Below are positions 46,201 to 59,100 of a stretch of DNA of 64,000 bases, piece after piece. Under the pieces are notes generated by a model. The model was given only the letters and a program-made list of their open reading frames with translations, searched no databases and was not told where the DNA came from. The stretch is from Agelas oroides (taxonomy: Eukaryota > Porifera > Demospongiae > Agelasida > Agelasidae), in NCBI GenBank assembly GCA_949130485.1, contig OX422183.1, positions 20,057,934 to 20,121,933 of the forward strand, given 5' to 3'. Position 1 is the first letter of the stretch. Each line of letters starts with the position of its first letter. A program made the position numbers and the translations under genes.

Positions 46201-49200
46201 GTGCTCTTTCACAGAAAATAGCTGAAATAGCTACTCTATATGAACATTATGTGTGTGAAACTGTTAACTATATACTAATGTTTATTTGATAATTTGGTTT
46301 TTGACATTACTCGATCATTCATTCCTTCAGGTCCCCCCTCTGTCTACCCCATCTCTCGTGTTGACCTCTCTAGAGATGTCACTAGTGGAGCTGTGAATGT
46401 CACTGTGAGCTGGACACTGAGTGGTGGAGACAGTGCTGATTTCTACCTCATCAGCATTACCACCAATGCTCCCCAGACCCCACATGGTGGACTTCTGAAT
46501 ATCACCACTGGCAGTGTCACACAGCATGAACTGACTGGTTTCATGGCAGGCTACCAGTACAACATCACAGTACGTGGTGTGAACTGTGGGAGTCAGGAGG
46601 GAAATGAGAGTGAGCCCCTGACAATCAGACCTCAAGGTATATTGATTGTTGGGCAATGAAGGTCAAGTTTTTAAGTCATTATACTGAGTGCGTGATGGTA
46701 TCATAAATTGCTCTATAAGATGGTTATTCAAATTGATATTGCATTTCACGGCCTGACCGATCCATTGATTTTCTTGAGGCACTTGAAAAAAAAAATTATG
46801 CCGTCATAGTTGTATATGACCTACGCATGTTTGCAGCATTATTCCAAGTTAGATGTCAGTGTACTTGGCAAAATAAATGCAGCTCAACAGTTGTAACTAT
46901 AGCAGGAAAATACTGAAGTCTGTGTGATCAAGCATGTATGGAGAGATTCTGGATAAGCTCAGGAAGTTAGGCTAGGGATCTCAGTTTGCAAATGTCTCAG
47001 TAGAGAGAAGTGATGGGTTTGAATGATCATGTTATACTGATTGAGGAAGAGAAGTGGCCTGTGAAACATTATATCAATTTAATGTGGCCTTATGTGGGTA
47101 CAAATCTTGTGTGATTATGAGGTCATGCATTGTGGATATAGCAATACATAGTTAGCAGTGTCCTTGATCCCACACCTGATTTGAGCCCCCTACCCTCTGC
47201 AAATGGTATAGATCTGAGAATCTTACCATTTGCAAAATGTCAGTTTGTGTACATGTACATGTATCAGCAAATTTAGGAGTACTCCATGTGAGAGATTGCA
47301 TGTATCTACAGCAAGCATTTTCTGTTGCTTTTGCTATTACATTTTTTTCTGTGTTGACCTATCAATAATGAGAAAACCGCAAAGGAGGCCTGCTACATGC
47401 AACCAAGTTGCGATCTTCAGTTCATCTTGCATGCTTCATGATTTACTAAAAGTGCATAGACCACTTCCATGGATTGCTACGATACACTAGCTCCTGCAGA
47501 GGATCAATTATGCCATGTAGGTTTGGTAGATTGACATGCCGGTGGATATATGTGTGGTGGATATTCCATTAACAACAGACATTTTCTGTTGTTAATGGAA
47601 TATCCACCAGACATGGATGTTTCTTTAAGTGAAAACATACACTACTATAGTGTGCTATGAGCATCTATCCAGAGTTCTTGCAGTGTCATGCAGAGTTATT
47701 GACCATAAGTGACAGACAATATATCGTGTTTGTGAGTGGGTCACAGTTTGTTACTGCCTAAGATAAGTACAGCACTTATGGGAGTGACCTTTCTTTGTAT
47801 TAAATAGGAAAGAGCTGGAAATCTGGAGAATAGAACCATTTTGTTCTCCATTAGGTGCACATAACTTAGCTACTATCAAGAGTTAATAAACTCTTGCTGC
47901 TATATATATAAGGTTTTACTGTAAATGAGCAGGATTTCACTGGAAAGCAGACCAATTAACCTGCAAAAACAATTGCTTACCTTAATTTTGTGCATGATAA
48001 TCTGATGTACAGTGTCCAAATCTGATCAGTTTAGAAGCTACATGACATGTTTCAACTTTGCTGCATCATTCATTCTAGGACCCAGTGGACCCATGTCCAG
48101 GTGTAACTGGAGACAGCACACAGTACCAGATCAGTTTCCAGACTGGGTCTTCTGTGGTGACTGAGAACGTGAACATTGCAAGGTGCACAGCTGGGAGTTG
48201 TGGTCACACCTTTGAGCCACCCTCAAATCCTTCCTCAAACTATGACAGTGTGTCAGTGGCTGCTGAGAATGTGGTGGGAGTGGGAGCTGCAAGAACATGT
48301 ACAACACAACCCATCAGTGAGTTACTGGGGACAGATGGTTTATAGACAGGATTCCTGTAGAAGTAGTATTTCTTTCACCTGGCACTGAATATTATTTGTA
48401 CTTAAATATACATCTCCAACAAAAGATTGTTTCTCTAATACTTGAAGTTGCATCTTTGGACAACACTAAAATGAACATTACCATACCATGACCTGTCAAC
48501 TCTGTCAACCAACTAACAAGTCCATCCACTTGTACTGCTGTACTTGGTTCCAGTGTTGTGATGAAGAGTAGCCAATATCAATGAGTTACACCCTCTTTCA
48601 TCAAGGTGATTTATTTTTCACATGAAATATTACACTTGGTGATGAAGGTACAACCAACAACCTCCTAACTGGTGAAATTGTGAATGTGACCTCACCCAGC
48701 AATGCTCAACTTCAGTGTACATTTCTATCTGGGTTCACTGGCTCTGCTCGCTGTACAGTTCAGTATGGGACTGACCCAACCTACCTGCACCTGCCATACT
48801 CTGCTGAGTCCACTGAGACTGGTACAGCAGGGGACTCTGTCAGTGTGGTACTGAGGGAGCGACTGAACTCCTCAACTGTGTACTACTACACTGTGTCTGC
48901 GTTTAGTGGAGATATTACTGTGGCACTACGAGGGAGCTTCATGACACCACAGTACAGTAAGTGCCATTGCTGTGAACCAATCCTTGTTCCTATATAAAAT
49001 TTCTCACTATAACAAAACAATCATAAACTGGAGTGACTTGATTGTGATATTGTGTAGGGTGATGGATTCCAATTAACAGATCATTTCCCTGAGCAAACTA
49101 CAGATGGCATGACCCTTGTTCCTAGCATATCTCTAGAGTGGAGTGGCTTGGGAGTGAGATTAACCAATGTCACGTCATAGAAAAACTAGTTGTGGTTCTG

Positions 49201-49974
49201 TTTATGATTGTATGATGTGTCTCCGTATTTTTCCTCTCCAATAGACTGTCCCCTGAGTGAACTACAGACAACAGGACCCCCTGCAGATGACAAATATCCA
49301 CAATGCAGACAAGACCAGGACACTGAGACCTCTGTTACCATACCCAATGGTGTTATCAATGTGACCTGCTACTGTGGGAGGCAGTTTGTGTCTGTGGCCT
49401 CCCATGTGTGTGATGAGGGCTACCAGCTTAATGCAACCTCCAGTGTACGAGTGTGCAGGGACAATGGAGTGTGGTCTGGAACTATCATAGTCTGTGGTGA
49501 CCAGTTGATGTAGGTGTATAGTGCTGGGGGTGTCTCTTCTTGTTCTTCTATACACGAGTAGTTGATATTGTGTGTAGATTATATTCCACTGTCATCTTAT
49601 AATCAAATTAGTTGTTTTTACTAAGTGTTTGATGATTCATTGGTATTATTCTTGCAGATAGTGTACAGACTACCTGCGGCACTTGTCCTGCTGTGGAGGT
49701 TACAGCAGCAGTTACTGGCACGATTGCACTTGTCATTGGATTCCTGGCTGGTGTCCTGACTGGAATTCTTTTGTTCCACTGCATTGGCAACCACCGATCG
49801 CAGAGCTCTAAATCTGATTCAGCCACCCACCAACAGCAGCAGGCAGTATTACCACAGCAACGAGCTGGTCCAGAGTATGAGGAAGTGGTTGAACTGAAAG
49901 AAAACCAGGCCTATGGTCCAGCACAGAATATTGAACTGAAGGCATGTGAAGCTTATGTGCCTGTGGAGCACTGA
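43090..49974 (+). CDS. Receptor gene E: Ig-FN3-(half FN3)-FN3-Sushi-TM, exon 5 missing
   Basis: Exons: 43090-43108, 43198-43236, 44737-45084, 46331-46636, 48079-48316 (exon 6), 48648-48956, 49245-49496, 49658-49974. No homologue of exon 5 is found in 46637-48078. Joining exon 4 (phase 1) to exon 6 (phase 0) breaks the frame; skipping exon 6 gives 1590 nt, exactly 530 codons with stop: signal 1-19, Ig 20-135, FN3 136-237, FN3-like 238-340, Sushi 341-424, TM/tail 425-529. So E may encode a shorter receptor with one FN3 fewer, or be newly defective. Leader and flanks group it with B, the Ig with A, the tail with C and D. Confidence 0.75.
44737..45084 (+). CDS. Gene E exon 3: type-1 Ig-like domain
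   Basis: 116 codons: TFTFRCTVTGG, TIWRVSGSSECP, FSICGPRN, DILVECFGPN. Closest to gene A exon 3. Confidence 0.8.
45838..45973. repeat. Palindromic MITE in intron 3 of gene E
   Basis: Same element and same position as 4866-4986 in gene A, with an extra internal duplication of tgctatttagggcatt. Confidence 0.65.
46331..46636 (+). CDS. Gene E exon 4: first FN3 domain
   Basis: 102 codons with the Thr-Ser insertion also found in A; VSWTLSGGDS and YQYNITVRGVNCG. Confidence 0.8.
47556..47608. repeat. Perfect 24-bp hairpin
   Basis: GGTGGATATTCCATTAACAA and the rest of the 24-nt arm are repeated inverted after a 5-nt loop (47580-47584). It lies at the place where homology to genes A and C breaks and exon 5 should follow. 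Confidence 0.8.
48079..48316 (+). CDS. Gene E exon 6: stranded C-terminal half of second FN3
   Basis: 238 nt with good splice sites and open frame (DPVDPCPGVTGDSTQYQISF), but its partner exon 5 is gone. It is usable only with a compensating change; otherwise skipped. Confidence 0.7.
48648..48956 (+). CDS. Gene E exon 7: third FN3-like domain
   Basis: 103 codons, intact. The acceptor is gaag where C and D have gcag, probably weaker. Confidence 0.8.
49245..49496 (+). CDS. Gene E exon 8: Sushi/CCP domain
   Basis: 84 codons; NVTCYCG here has an extra Cys in place of Ser (CYSG in A and D). The donor is gtgacc rather than gtgagt. Confidence 0.85.
49658..49974 (+). CDS. Gene E exon 9: TM helix and tail with altered middle motif
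   Basis: DSVQTTCGTCPAVE, helix through ILLFHC, then SATHQQQQ, GPEYEEV, QAYGPA and CEAYVPV. The middle motif has lost its +3 hydrophobic residue (V to A). Stop at 49972-49974. Confidence 0.85.
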
Positions 49975-52900
49975 CTGTCACTAGCCTTTTCAGACTCAAC
50001 AGCAACATGAGCATTCCAGAGTTCTTATGAGTAGCAGAAAGGTACTTGTCGTCTTTTGTATGTGGCTAGTTTAGTAGCAAGAATTTTAGATGTAGTTTTA
50101 CAAGCATAGCCTCACTTCATTGTTTTTAAGTTTTAAATTTGTAATTGCTTCAGTTTCCAAACATAGTCTCAATCCCAGGCCTTATTTTTTGAATACATGG
50201 ATGTAATGAAACTGAGTGACAAGGCATAGGTTTGCCACTTGTCTTCAACTGTTGGAATGGCTTAAAGATTCTTTTCTACCTAGTCATGGAAAAAGACACT
50301 GCTTATATCCAACTACAATACTAATAATCTAAACAGGTGGGCAAATACTTACTAATTCATAACGTTACAGTATCCAGCAAAACCAACTGAAATATTAACC
50401 ACGTGCCGAACAGAATAGAGAAGCAAACACATCCTTAAGTAATACTACACTTTATTAACTTTGTTACCGTGGAAGTGGAAAGAGTGGAATGAACAAGCTT
50501 AAGGTAGGACAACCTTGAATCACAAATCTCCGAGTCATGTGGACGGACAGATGGGTAATGTCTAAGTGTACACAAGATTCACAAAAAGTTTGTACCAAAC
50601 TGCTTTCTCTACCTGATAAGGCCAAAAAACTCAATTTTTAGTCCCACCCCCAGTCTGACCACATCATCAACACATACACAAAAGAAGTAAAAATTTTACG
50701 TATGGATTTGTCCTGGGACCACTTCAATTCCAGTCTACAGGCCAAAACACACATTTTGACCTCAAAAGCAGTAATTTTGGCTATGCTGGCTTTCAAGAAA
50801 AATTCGACACACCCCCACTCAAACCAAGCCCAGTTTCAGAAAGCTCAACTTGTCCCTTACAAAGCTACGTATGCTTTTTCCCACTCACCTCCAGGCCAGG
50901 GAGTTATGCCCACAAACCTACTCCCTGTCATTGCCCCTAGAATGGAGCCAAGTTACACACATTCCCGCTAGCATAAAATCGGGCGGGGCCTACAACCCCA
51001 AAACGTCAGCTTTCTACAGTACCTTTGCCAGACAACTGTGTGACGACACCCGTCTTCCAGGATGTCTCTCTGCCTTTCCACCACACTCACAAACATTCAA
51101 GCCCACTCAGGCAAGCTTTGCACACACAAATAGCCCACCATCACATTCAACGAGCTAGAAAGTTTTTTAATTTTTTTAAAGTTCTTCAAAGTTCCGCCCA
51201 GCCACATGAAAGTGCCGCCAGACCACTACAAAGGGCTGCAGGCCACATCAAAGGGACATGCGCCCCTTGTTGATTCCGGTTACCGCCATGGGAAAGTGTA
51301 AACAAGCCAATGAATTTCAATCTCGCCATGATGGTCACCCGACCTCATTAATTCTTCATGAGCGGAATCGGCCCGATTCGCGATCCAAGGTTGTCCTACT
51401 TTAAGTCCAAACATTCAAATCCAAATGTGCAATATCAAACGAAACATATCTTTTCGATATGTCACTTCTAGGTTGCTTCTAGGTTGAATGCACTGTATGA
51501 GGTATACCTAGATAACTCGAGTGTGGTGCAGGAGATTTCCAACGTAACAATGATCATGCAATCTCCCTTTTGGAGAAGAGCAACTTTTGCTACCACATAC
51601 CCTGCAATTCATACTCAGTGGTACAAATTGACAGTCTGAATCTAAATAAATGGTGAACGGAAATAGCACAGGAAGTGACATCATGCAAGAAATGGCATGA
51701 ACCAATCAATCACCACAATGAAATCATCTGAGCATATAAACTGCTGAACTAAGGCTCCTGTCAATGTGTATACCCCTAATTGTTCTATTTGGGTGGACTG
51801 TGATCTCAGGTCCATATGCAATATTAATGGCAGAGAAAAACTGTTTTTGCACGTAATGAAAACTAAGCAAAAACCCCATTAGGAGCTCCACCTTATACCT
51901 AACCAAAATTATGGCCTGTGTCTGTCGACACTGAATTGTAACTATGCCAGAGGAGCCTTGTACCTTATTCTCTTTTACTATGTTATGTGCTTGTGCGCCA
52001 GTGGCTGTTGGGACAGCTGAGGGGTACTGATCCTGCTTCTGACCATTCTAGACTCTGAGAGCAGGTAACTCAGAATTCACAAGTTGAATTAGCTACTTAA
52101 TAGTCACAGTGCCCAAAAGCTTCCCCACAAGTATGGACCTGCTGAGCTCTGACAATGACCCACTGTACCTGTCTTGATTGTATGTAGTTTCATTCCCAGG
52201 CCACTACTAAATGCCCTGGGCATGAGGCTAGATTAAGGTCTGCTATCATTCCTCATGTGAGATAAAAGTTATCAGGCACTCTTGTGCTTTATCGTACTGA
52301 AAGCAACAGAAATGGGCGGGAGACTGAAAATGGTGCTAGGCTATATTATTTGTGGCTGTTCCAATTTCTTTTCAGTGCAAAACAAAGCAGAGGAGTGGAA
52401 GCTACTGAAAGTGTGGCGAGAGTGGAGTTCCTATGAAAAGAGCTTACACAATGACATAGCCTTGTTATCAAGCCTTACCACCATTCAGTTTTTAAACTTG
52501 TCTTGCAGCGGTCAAAAACTGGCACAGTGGGAAGGCCTGGGAACGAGGCTACTTACCCCACTCTCTCACTTTCGAAACCAGAACTTTGTGCACCACTGAT
52601 GTTTTGCTTTAAATGTAAGCCTGTTTAGTACGTGCAAGGTATCAACAGTCTGACATCCACTGGCCACATGAAGTTCTAAGGTGCTGAGAGCATCAGTGAA
52701 GTCAGTCATACCCACTGTTTTCATTGATCAATTTGATGCTACTTTAGTATATTTTAGTATAATTACATCATTCTTGTCAATTTCGTAGCTGTTTCAGTGC
52801 CTGTTTAAATGTTTGTTTTGAGGATGCCAAGTTAGTTTAGCCTAAAACAATTCACATACCACTGCAGACAAGCATAATCAGCACAATGCCTGGGGCGTGG

Positions 52901-53024
52901 GCGAGTCCCAACAATCTGAGAACGAACCTCAACTACGTGGTAACGTGGGAATGAGACTGAAGGCAGTAAACACTCCGCAGTCTCCGAGAAGCCCACGGCT
53001 ACGCTGGGAAGCCTAGGCCACAGT
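49975..53024. other. Intergenic E-F
   Basis: The 3' flank of E is paralogous to those of C and D, interrupted by a TTAA-flanked element at 50499-51404. The last 150 bp match the flank of D. No gene was seen. Confidence 0.6.
50499..51404. mobile_element. piggyBac-like non-autonomous element
   Basis: TTAAGGTAGGACAACCTTG at the left and CAAGGTTGTCCTACTTTAA at the right, i.e. inverted ends of about 15 bp directly inside TTAA, the piggyBac target. Open frames inside (50702-51273) show no transposase motif. Confidence 0.75.
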
Positions 53025-53193
53025 ATGCTGCTACCACCGTGTTCCAATGGTAAGTAGTACTTTATATAAGTTTAATACTTGCTTTGAAACCCAACTAAAA
53101 AATTATTGCCTCAATTCAATTGATGACAAGATACCTTGCTTACCACAGCTGCTGCTACTGCTCTACTCTCCTTTACTATTCTACAGTATGCAG
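53025..53193 (+). CDS. Gene F leader exons 1 and 2 (class 2)
   Basis: Exon 1 53025-53049 (25 nt) and exon 2 53149-53193 (45 nt, duplicated GCTGCTACT-type codons add two residues). Confidence 0.75.
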
Positions 53194-56100
53194 GTGAGAT
53201 TACAGATAGCTCTGATGCATAATTATGGTATATCAGTCATATCATACTAGACACAGCCATTGCAGCTGTTCCCTTGACCCAAGAGTGCCCTGGCTGGATA
53301 CAAGACTACACCATACATACACATCGTATGATATAATGTGTAACCAACTATATACTAGGGATACACATTGTGCAAACGACCTCGCTTCGCGGATGTCCGT
53401 GTTTGCCCTCATTTCCCAAATACGTTCCCAATCCATGTATCCTGGGAACCAGACTAGTCTTAAATGTAAAAATGGCTACTGTTGTAAGCTTAAGTTGATA
53501 GGAGCAAAGAGCGTGTTTGTCTTACGGTACAGTTGCAATTTGTCTGCCGTTGGTTGCTCACAGGTGGAACTGTCATACCAGTAAGTTTGATAGCTGTTGT
53601 GCCTACCGTTCTGGAGAAATCCGTGTTTTACGAATATCTCACTGTAGCATCTGTTTCCCTTGGGCTATCGACACAGTTTGTCCACTGTTGCAAGTCTGAC
53701 AGTGATCCGTTAGACCATTGTGGAGATATCGGAGTTTTTAGGCCAACTTCCGGTTTACCATTGACGACGACGACGACGACGACGACGAAAAATCTCAATT
53801 GAACGCGAGTATAGCCTCGCTTCGCTCGGAATTAGTGAGCTGTAAAATTCAGCAGAACTGTAAGTAACTTGTACAGTACAATGAAGGTGGTTCCAAGTTG
53901 TACTTCTGTTTCTAGTCCTGCTACTATGTGGGCAGTACATCAGCAACACACGAAGCATATGTGTTTGTACCGGTATAAACAAACATATTACTGCTTGGGA
54001 AGCCATAAGATGAAAGGCATTCCAAAAGTATTAACACTTGAAGAAGAGGGAAATAATTATAAGCCAATTAGGAGGGCAATATTGATATTTCCCTGGCATA
54101 CAAAATCACTGTAATTCACAAACACAAGTAGTATGCAATAGCTACGAGAACAGTATTCCACATTGGCTGCCACAGTTTGCCTTCCGCTTGAAATGTTGTA
54201 GAATATGCAGGATGGCATGTACATCACTCACACTGATGACCCCCTGTGATTGAGAGAAACTTCAGAGCACTGAAGTGTATTGCAGCAGTTTGCAGCAATA
54301 ATTTCCTGCTGATAGTTCTGGGAAGATAGGGCTGTCCACTGTGCTTTCTGATCGCAGTGAAGATCGTGAAAACTAGTAGTTCAGCCTCTGCAGTCGGGTT
54401 TTATGCAGAGACTTTCAAACTTCAAAGCAGCCCCAATTCTCAAACACCACCATTCTGCAAACAGCGTGAACACCCAAGCACTGCTTCAGTGTAATCGGCA
54501 CTGAAGATTTCGAATAACTGTCATTGCTAGGGGGCTTCAATTGAGTCCTAGATTGAAGCTTACGACGTCTTTTGTTCTGTGGCTAAAAGTCAGCAGAATC
54601 AGGATCTATGTTCTCTTTTCAGCCATGAAACTATGCGAACTGCACAGCTACTATCAAATATCAAATTTCCAATTAGTAGTCGTTTATGTCAGTGTTACCT
54701 AGAAACACTTAGCAACCATGATACAAGTGTACTACAACATGCCTACTGGCGGACTTTTATTGATGAATACACTCAGCACTATTCAATAATCCCTCGGACT
54801 CCACACTCAGGATTATTGAATAGTACCAGGCCCGTAGGCAGGGGGGGTTCGAGGGGGTTCGCTCGAACCCCCCTTTTGGCCTCCAAAAGATTTTATATGC
54901 ACCGCTTAACTGTACATTTTAAGTGCCCTACCGTTTGAAATTGGTCCACTAGTCTCGCTGCTATATATTTGAGAATCACCGCTGTCCAAACGAGTCTGGT
55001 TGCAGCTATGCGAGTTTGTTCGTGGAGGACCAGTGCGGAATGCACGTAAGCTGTTTACGCTGCTGCGATGAAAGGACGCGCGTAAATACGTGCGTAAATA
55101 AATCGCTATTCAGGCGCTAGAGACTAGTCGAGAGTTCACCAGTTGTCTTCCTAGTGATGTCACCCCACCTGCTAGCGAATGCATACGTGCACAGCCAAAA
55201 ATTAGATGTAATACTCCGCGAGCCATGTAGCCCTAACTACTCTGCTTCTGTCTCAAAATGGCCTCAGAAGCAATCTCAGAGCATCTAATTTCTAAAAATT
55301 TCCTGGGGGAGCATGCCCCCAGTCCCCCCTAGTCTTGCATGCTTATGCATGCATACATAGTGATACACATCTCACACCCATGTAACCCCCCTTCTACAAA
55401 TCCTGGTTACGGGCCTGAGTACTTTGTGTATTCCAATAGAGCCCTAGTATGCATGTTGTAACTACTAGTGTAAATGTAGAACATTGTAGGGCGAGCCTGA
55501 GAATGCAATGCAAAGCAGCATCGTTTGGCTAACTAAGGCTTCACCAGCTTTATTACCAGGTTACAGCATACAGAAAAACATGTCTGCAGCTAGCAGGGAT
55601 TAAGTCTGGCCTGCTGCTGACCTCCATTAACTCTGAACACACTGCCAGGCTTGTCATGCATAGTTCTTACACAAATAGGGGAGGTGTCGAAAAGTCGCTA
55701 TGCATGGTAAATACACTGTCAGCTATTCAACCTTCTGCATTCTGTAAGTAGCCAGGTTTGTCTTCACAACTTGCAGCCCTCATACAGTAAACTTTCACGC
55801 TCCACAGTTACTCCCCCCAAGCATCTCTCCTCGCCGTTTTCAGCCTTTGGCCCACTGCTCGTGCTGTGCTGGAAAGTAGTCTAGAGCAAAAATGTTACTT
55901 ATTGTCCGCACGCGGCGTGGGGTTGCATTAAATTACAGTCTGAGCAGACAAACGAAATATGTATGACAGATAATAATATATATATACAATGTATATGAAA
56001 AATCCATCGTTCGACTCGCTAGTGTGGGGCTCCTCAGGCTCACCCCAATAACATACACCCCAAAATATCATTACAATTTACCATTTCTGTCTTGTGTATA

Positions 56101-59100
56101 AACACATCAAAGCAGGTAGAGTCAGAGATGGCACACCTGAGCTTTCACATCTCTCATGACACTTTGTCATGTTTCTTACACCACACCATTGTGTTCATGT
56201 TCATAGCTACTCGCACATGGTTATAGAGAGCTAGGTCGTGTAGCTACTTGACATTGCATGCCACGCTGAGCAGCGTTCATGAAAAGGAAGTGTGAAACAA
56301 CATACTGAGCACGCGACCGAGCTCCCGCTGTCACTTGCGAAAGGTATCGTCCTTGAGGTGTAATTTCTTGGTACTGTCCGCCTCGTCTAGTCTCTACTGG
56401 AAGCGTTCCGCACCTGTTGGGTTTGGCTTGCAAGACTAGGAACGGTCAGTCATGCCTATTGACCACTTATATTTATGGTTGGTCATTGTAATAAAATGTG
56501 TGGAATTTGAGTGATGACCGAGTGTAATTTCGACCTCTGACATCCAGTTGTGTACCCAGGGAGGAGGTAAATGTTTTCCATGCACTTTTCTCTCCAGGTG
56601 GTACTGCTGCACAGTTCACTGCAGCTCCCCCCGCCTGTCCTGGTGATACCTTCACCTTCAGATGTACTGTTACTGGAGACATGAATGGAGTCACCATCTG
56701 GAGAGTGAATGGGAGCAGTGAGTGTATCCTGGCACATATTACAACAGGTGCCGTATCTGCATGTGGCTTCACAGCTACACCTGAAACTGGGTTTGGAACA
56801 AGTGCTATTTCCTTCTCATCAACACTGAGTGCTACTGCAACCTTGACACTGAATGGTACACTGGTTGAGTGTTTTGGACCAGGCCTTGCCAGAGATGCTG
56901 GGAACAGGGTTGGAGACAGTACTCTCCGGATATTAGGTAAGTAACACTCCATGATATCGTGGTACATCTGCCATTACACTATCTACGTGTATACATATGG
57001 TTTCTGTATATATACTGCAAGCTCCTAATAATATTTTCCCTTCGAGCAAGTGCCCTCTGCTCTTCTTTACATGTACTTCTGAAATTTTTACATACTAAGG
57101 CTTAGGTAATTTTCACTTGTTTCCTTTAACCACTGATGATGAGTGTACTCATCATGCAACTTTGGCCACGTGTTATCAGTTGGCGCAATCCATTTTGAAG
57201 ATAGGTTTTGCGCTAGCAAAAAAGGTGGGATAGGGAGAGGTGGGCAGGTATATTCAAGACATGCCGTACACATGGCGGCTGTCTTGGCTGGCTGTAGAAA
57301 AGCCTTGGTTGGCATTGGCTGGGCCATTTCTCTCCTTTTTGGCATAAGCGGGCATAGAACTGCTCCTCTCCTTTTGTAGGGTCTCCATTTCTGACACTGT
57401 AGGCAGTTTTTTAAGTCAGGAGAAGTATTTGCTGGTCGGAGAGCCCTGACCATTGTAAGCACACTAATGAGTGGGTGTAGTTGAGGTCATGAACCCCATT
57501 GACTCAGGTTTCCAGTGCCAGAAGTGGAATTTAATGAGGTATATCAATAACTTTCAGACTTTCAATAACTTTCAGACTTTCAATAACTTTCAGAAAGACT
57601 TCTATAAAATGAAACTCAGTGTAGAATAAACACCCCAAAGTGCTGGCATGCTTTTAGTGAGCATTTGGTTTAGCTCCGTCATTCATTGAGTGTTTCCATA
57701 AATGCATACACATGGAATCACTTGCCTCAGTGTACCACTGCCTAGGCTTTAATTTGTTTTTTGTGGTGCGAGTTTATGCAGGGTCGTCCCCTGACGATGC
57801 AAGTTGCTTTAATGCCTCTTGGCTTAGTATCAACACAGGTGCTACGTAGTACACAACCAGTAATGTTGCCATTCTACTTGAAAGCCACGGCAGTCGTCCT
57901 AATCGTCAACTTCAAGTGTAACATCGCAAGGAAACAGGGCTGTATGCTTGAAACTAATTGAATATTTGAGGAATTGCCCCCTTCCCACTTTCAACAGTAG
58001 TGTGCAAAAAGGGGGGCCTATTATTGCGAGCTTATGGTACATACATCTGTAAGTGAGACTAACAGGAACATTTCTAGATGTATGAGGAGGTTAGAATTGC
58101 AACAGAATATAAAGGTATGGTAGTGCCTAGCTGCTCCTGTCTTCAATAGGTAACAAGTCTTATGGTTATCAATAACTTTTAAGCATACCCTAGGGGTGAA
58201 GTGTGCGAGTCAGGGTGTGAGGTTATTAGCAATGGTGTTGATTGTTCAGGTGTACTGTAATTGTTTGCTTGTTGTAATCCAATTACACGCTAGCAAGTAG
58301 TCCAAGTAATGTATGTCATGCACACTGCTGTAACTGTAACTAGAGTGATTGACATTATAAATAGAGAAGTGTAGTGTACATACCATGCATCAACTGGGCT
58401 ACTGACTTCATGCACTACACTCTTACATTCCTTGCTGCTTCAGTATGCCACATTTTCTTTATGGATTCAAAATGATGCTAGCAATAGGCTACACTATGGC
58501 CAATGTGGCTATGCCATTTTGTGAACTATCACATTTTGTGAGATATTGTGCTGCTACTCAGAGCTAGGAGACATGCATACAGGAATAGTACGAGGTACAG
58601 ATTACACTGGGAACATGCAATTGAATGGAGAGAGTTGCATGTAGCTACGTAGGTGAATTTGCTGACCATCCTGAGCCTCACATCCTTCCAGGCAAGTCCA
58701 AAGTTATCAGTTATGCTTTTCAACTGAAATTTGGTTGGCCACAAAGCCACCAGAAGCAGCCATAGAAGAAGTAAATTTTCCTTGGGAAGGGATAGTGTAG
58801 ATTCCACTAGATTGTATAGCACACTTTGCCATCCCCCATGCATTTGGTATTAGCCAGACAAGGGTTCTGAGTATAGTGATGGAATGGCAAAGCAACACTT
58901 AGCAACACTTAGTGGAGCATTGAAACTCATCTTATCATTACATTGAATAGTTCAGTAGGAAGGAATACTTCACTGTCAGCGTTGCATCTATCTGTCACAC
59001 TTTGAAGGTAATGGGCTATACTATACAACTTATACAACACATTGCAGTACAGTGTAGCAATCATTTAAGGGCTACGTTTATGGCAGACGTGAGTGTGTAC

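Noticed and set aside
50702..51273. Open frames of 80-100 codons on the plus strand
   Set aside because: They lie inside the TTAA-flanked repeat, whose other copy at 31579-32101 does not preserve them; no transposase motif.
53225..53802. Overlapping open frames before gene F exon 3
   Set aside because: No family resemblance, a microsatellite in the end of the frame, and position in an intron between leader and Ig exon; left as unexplained intron.
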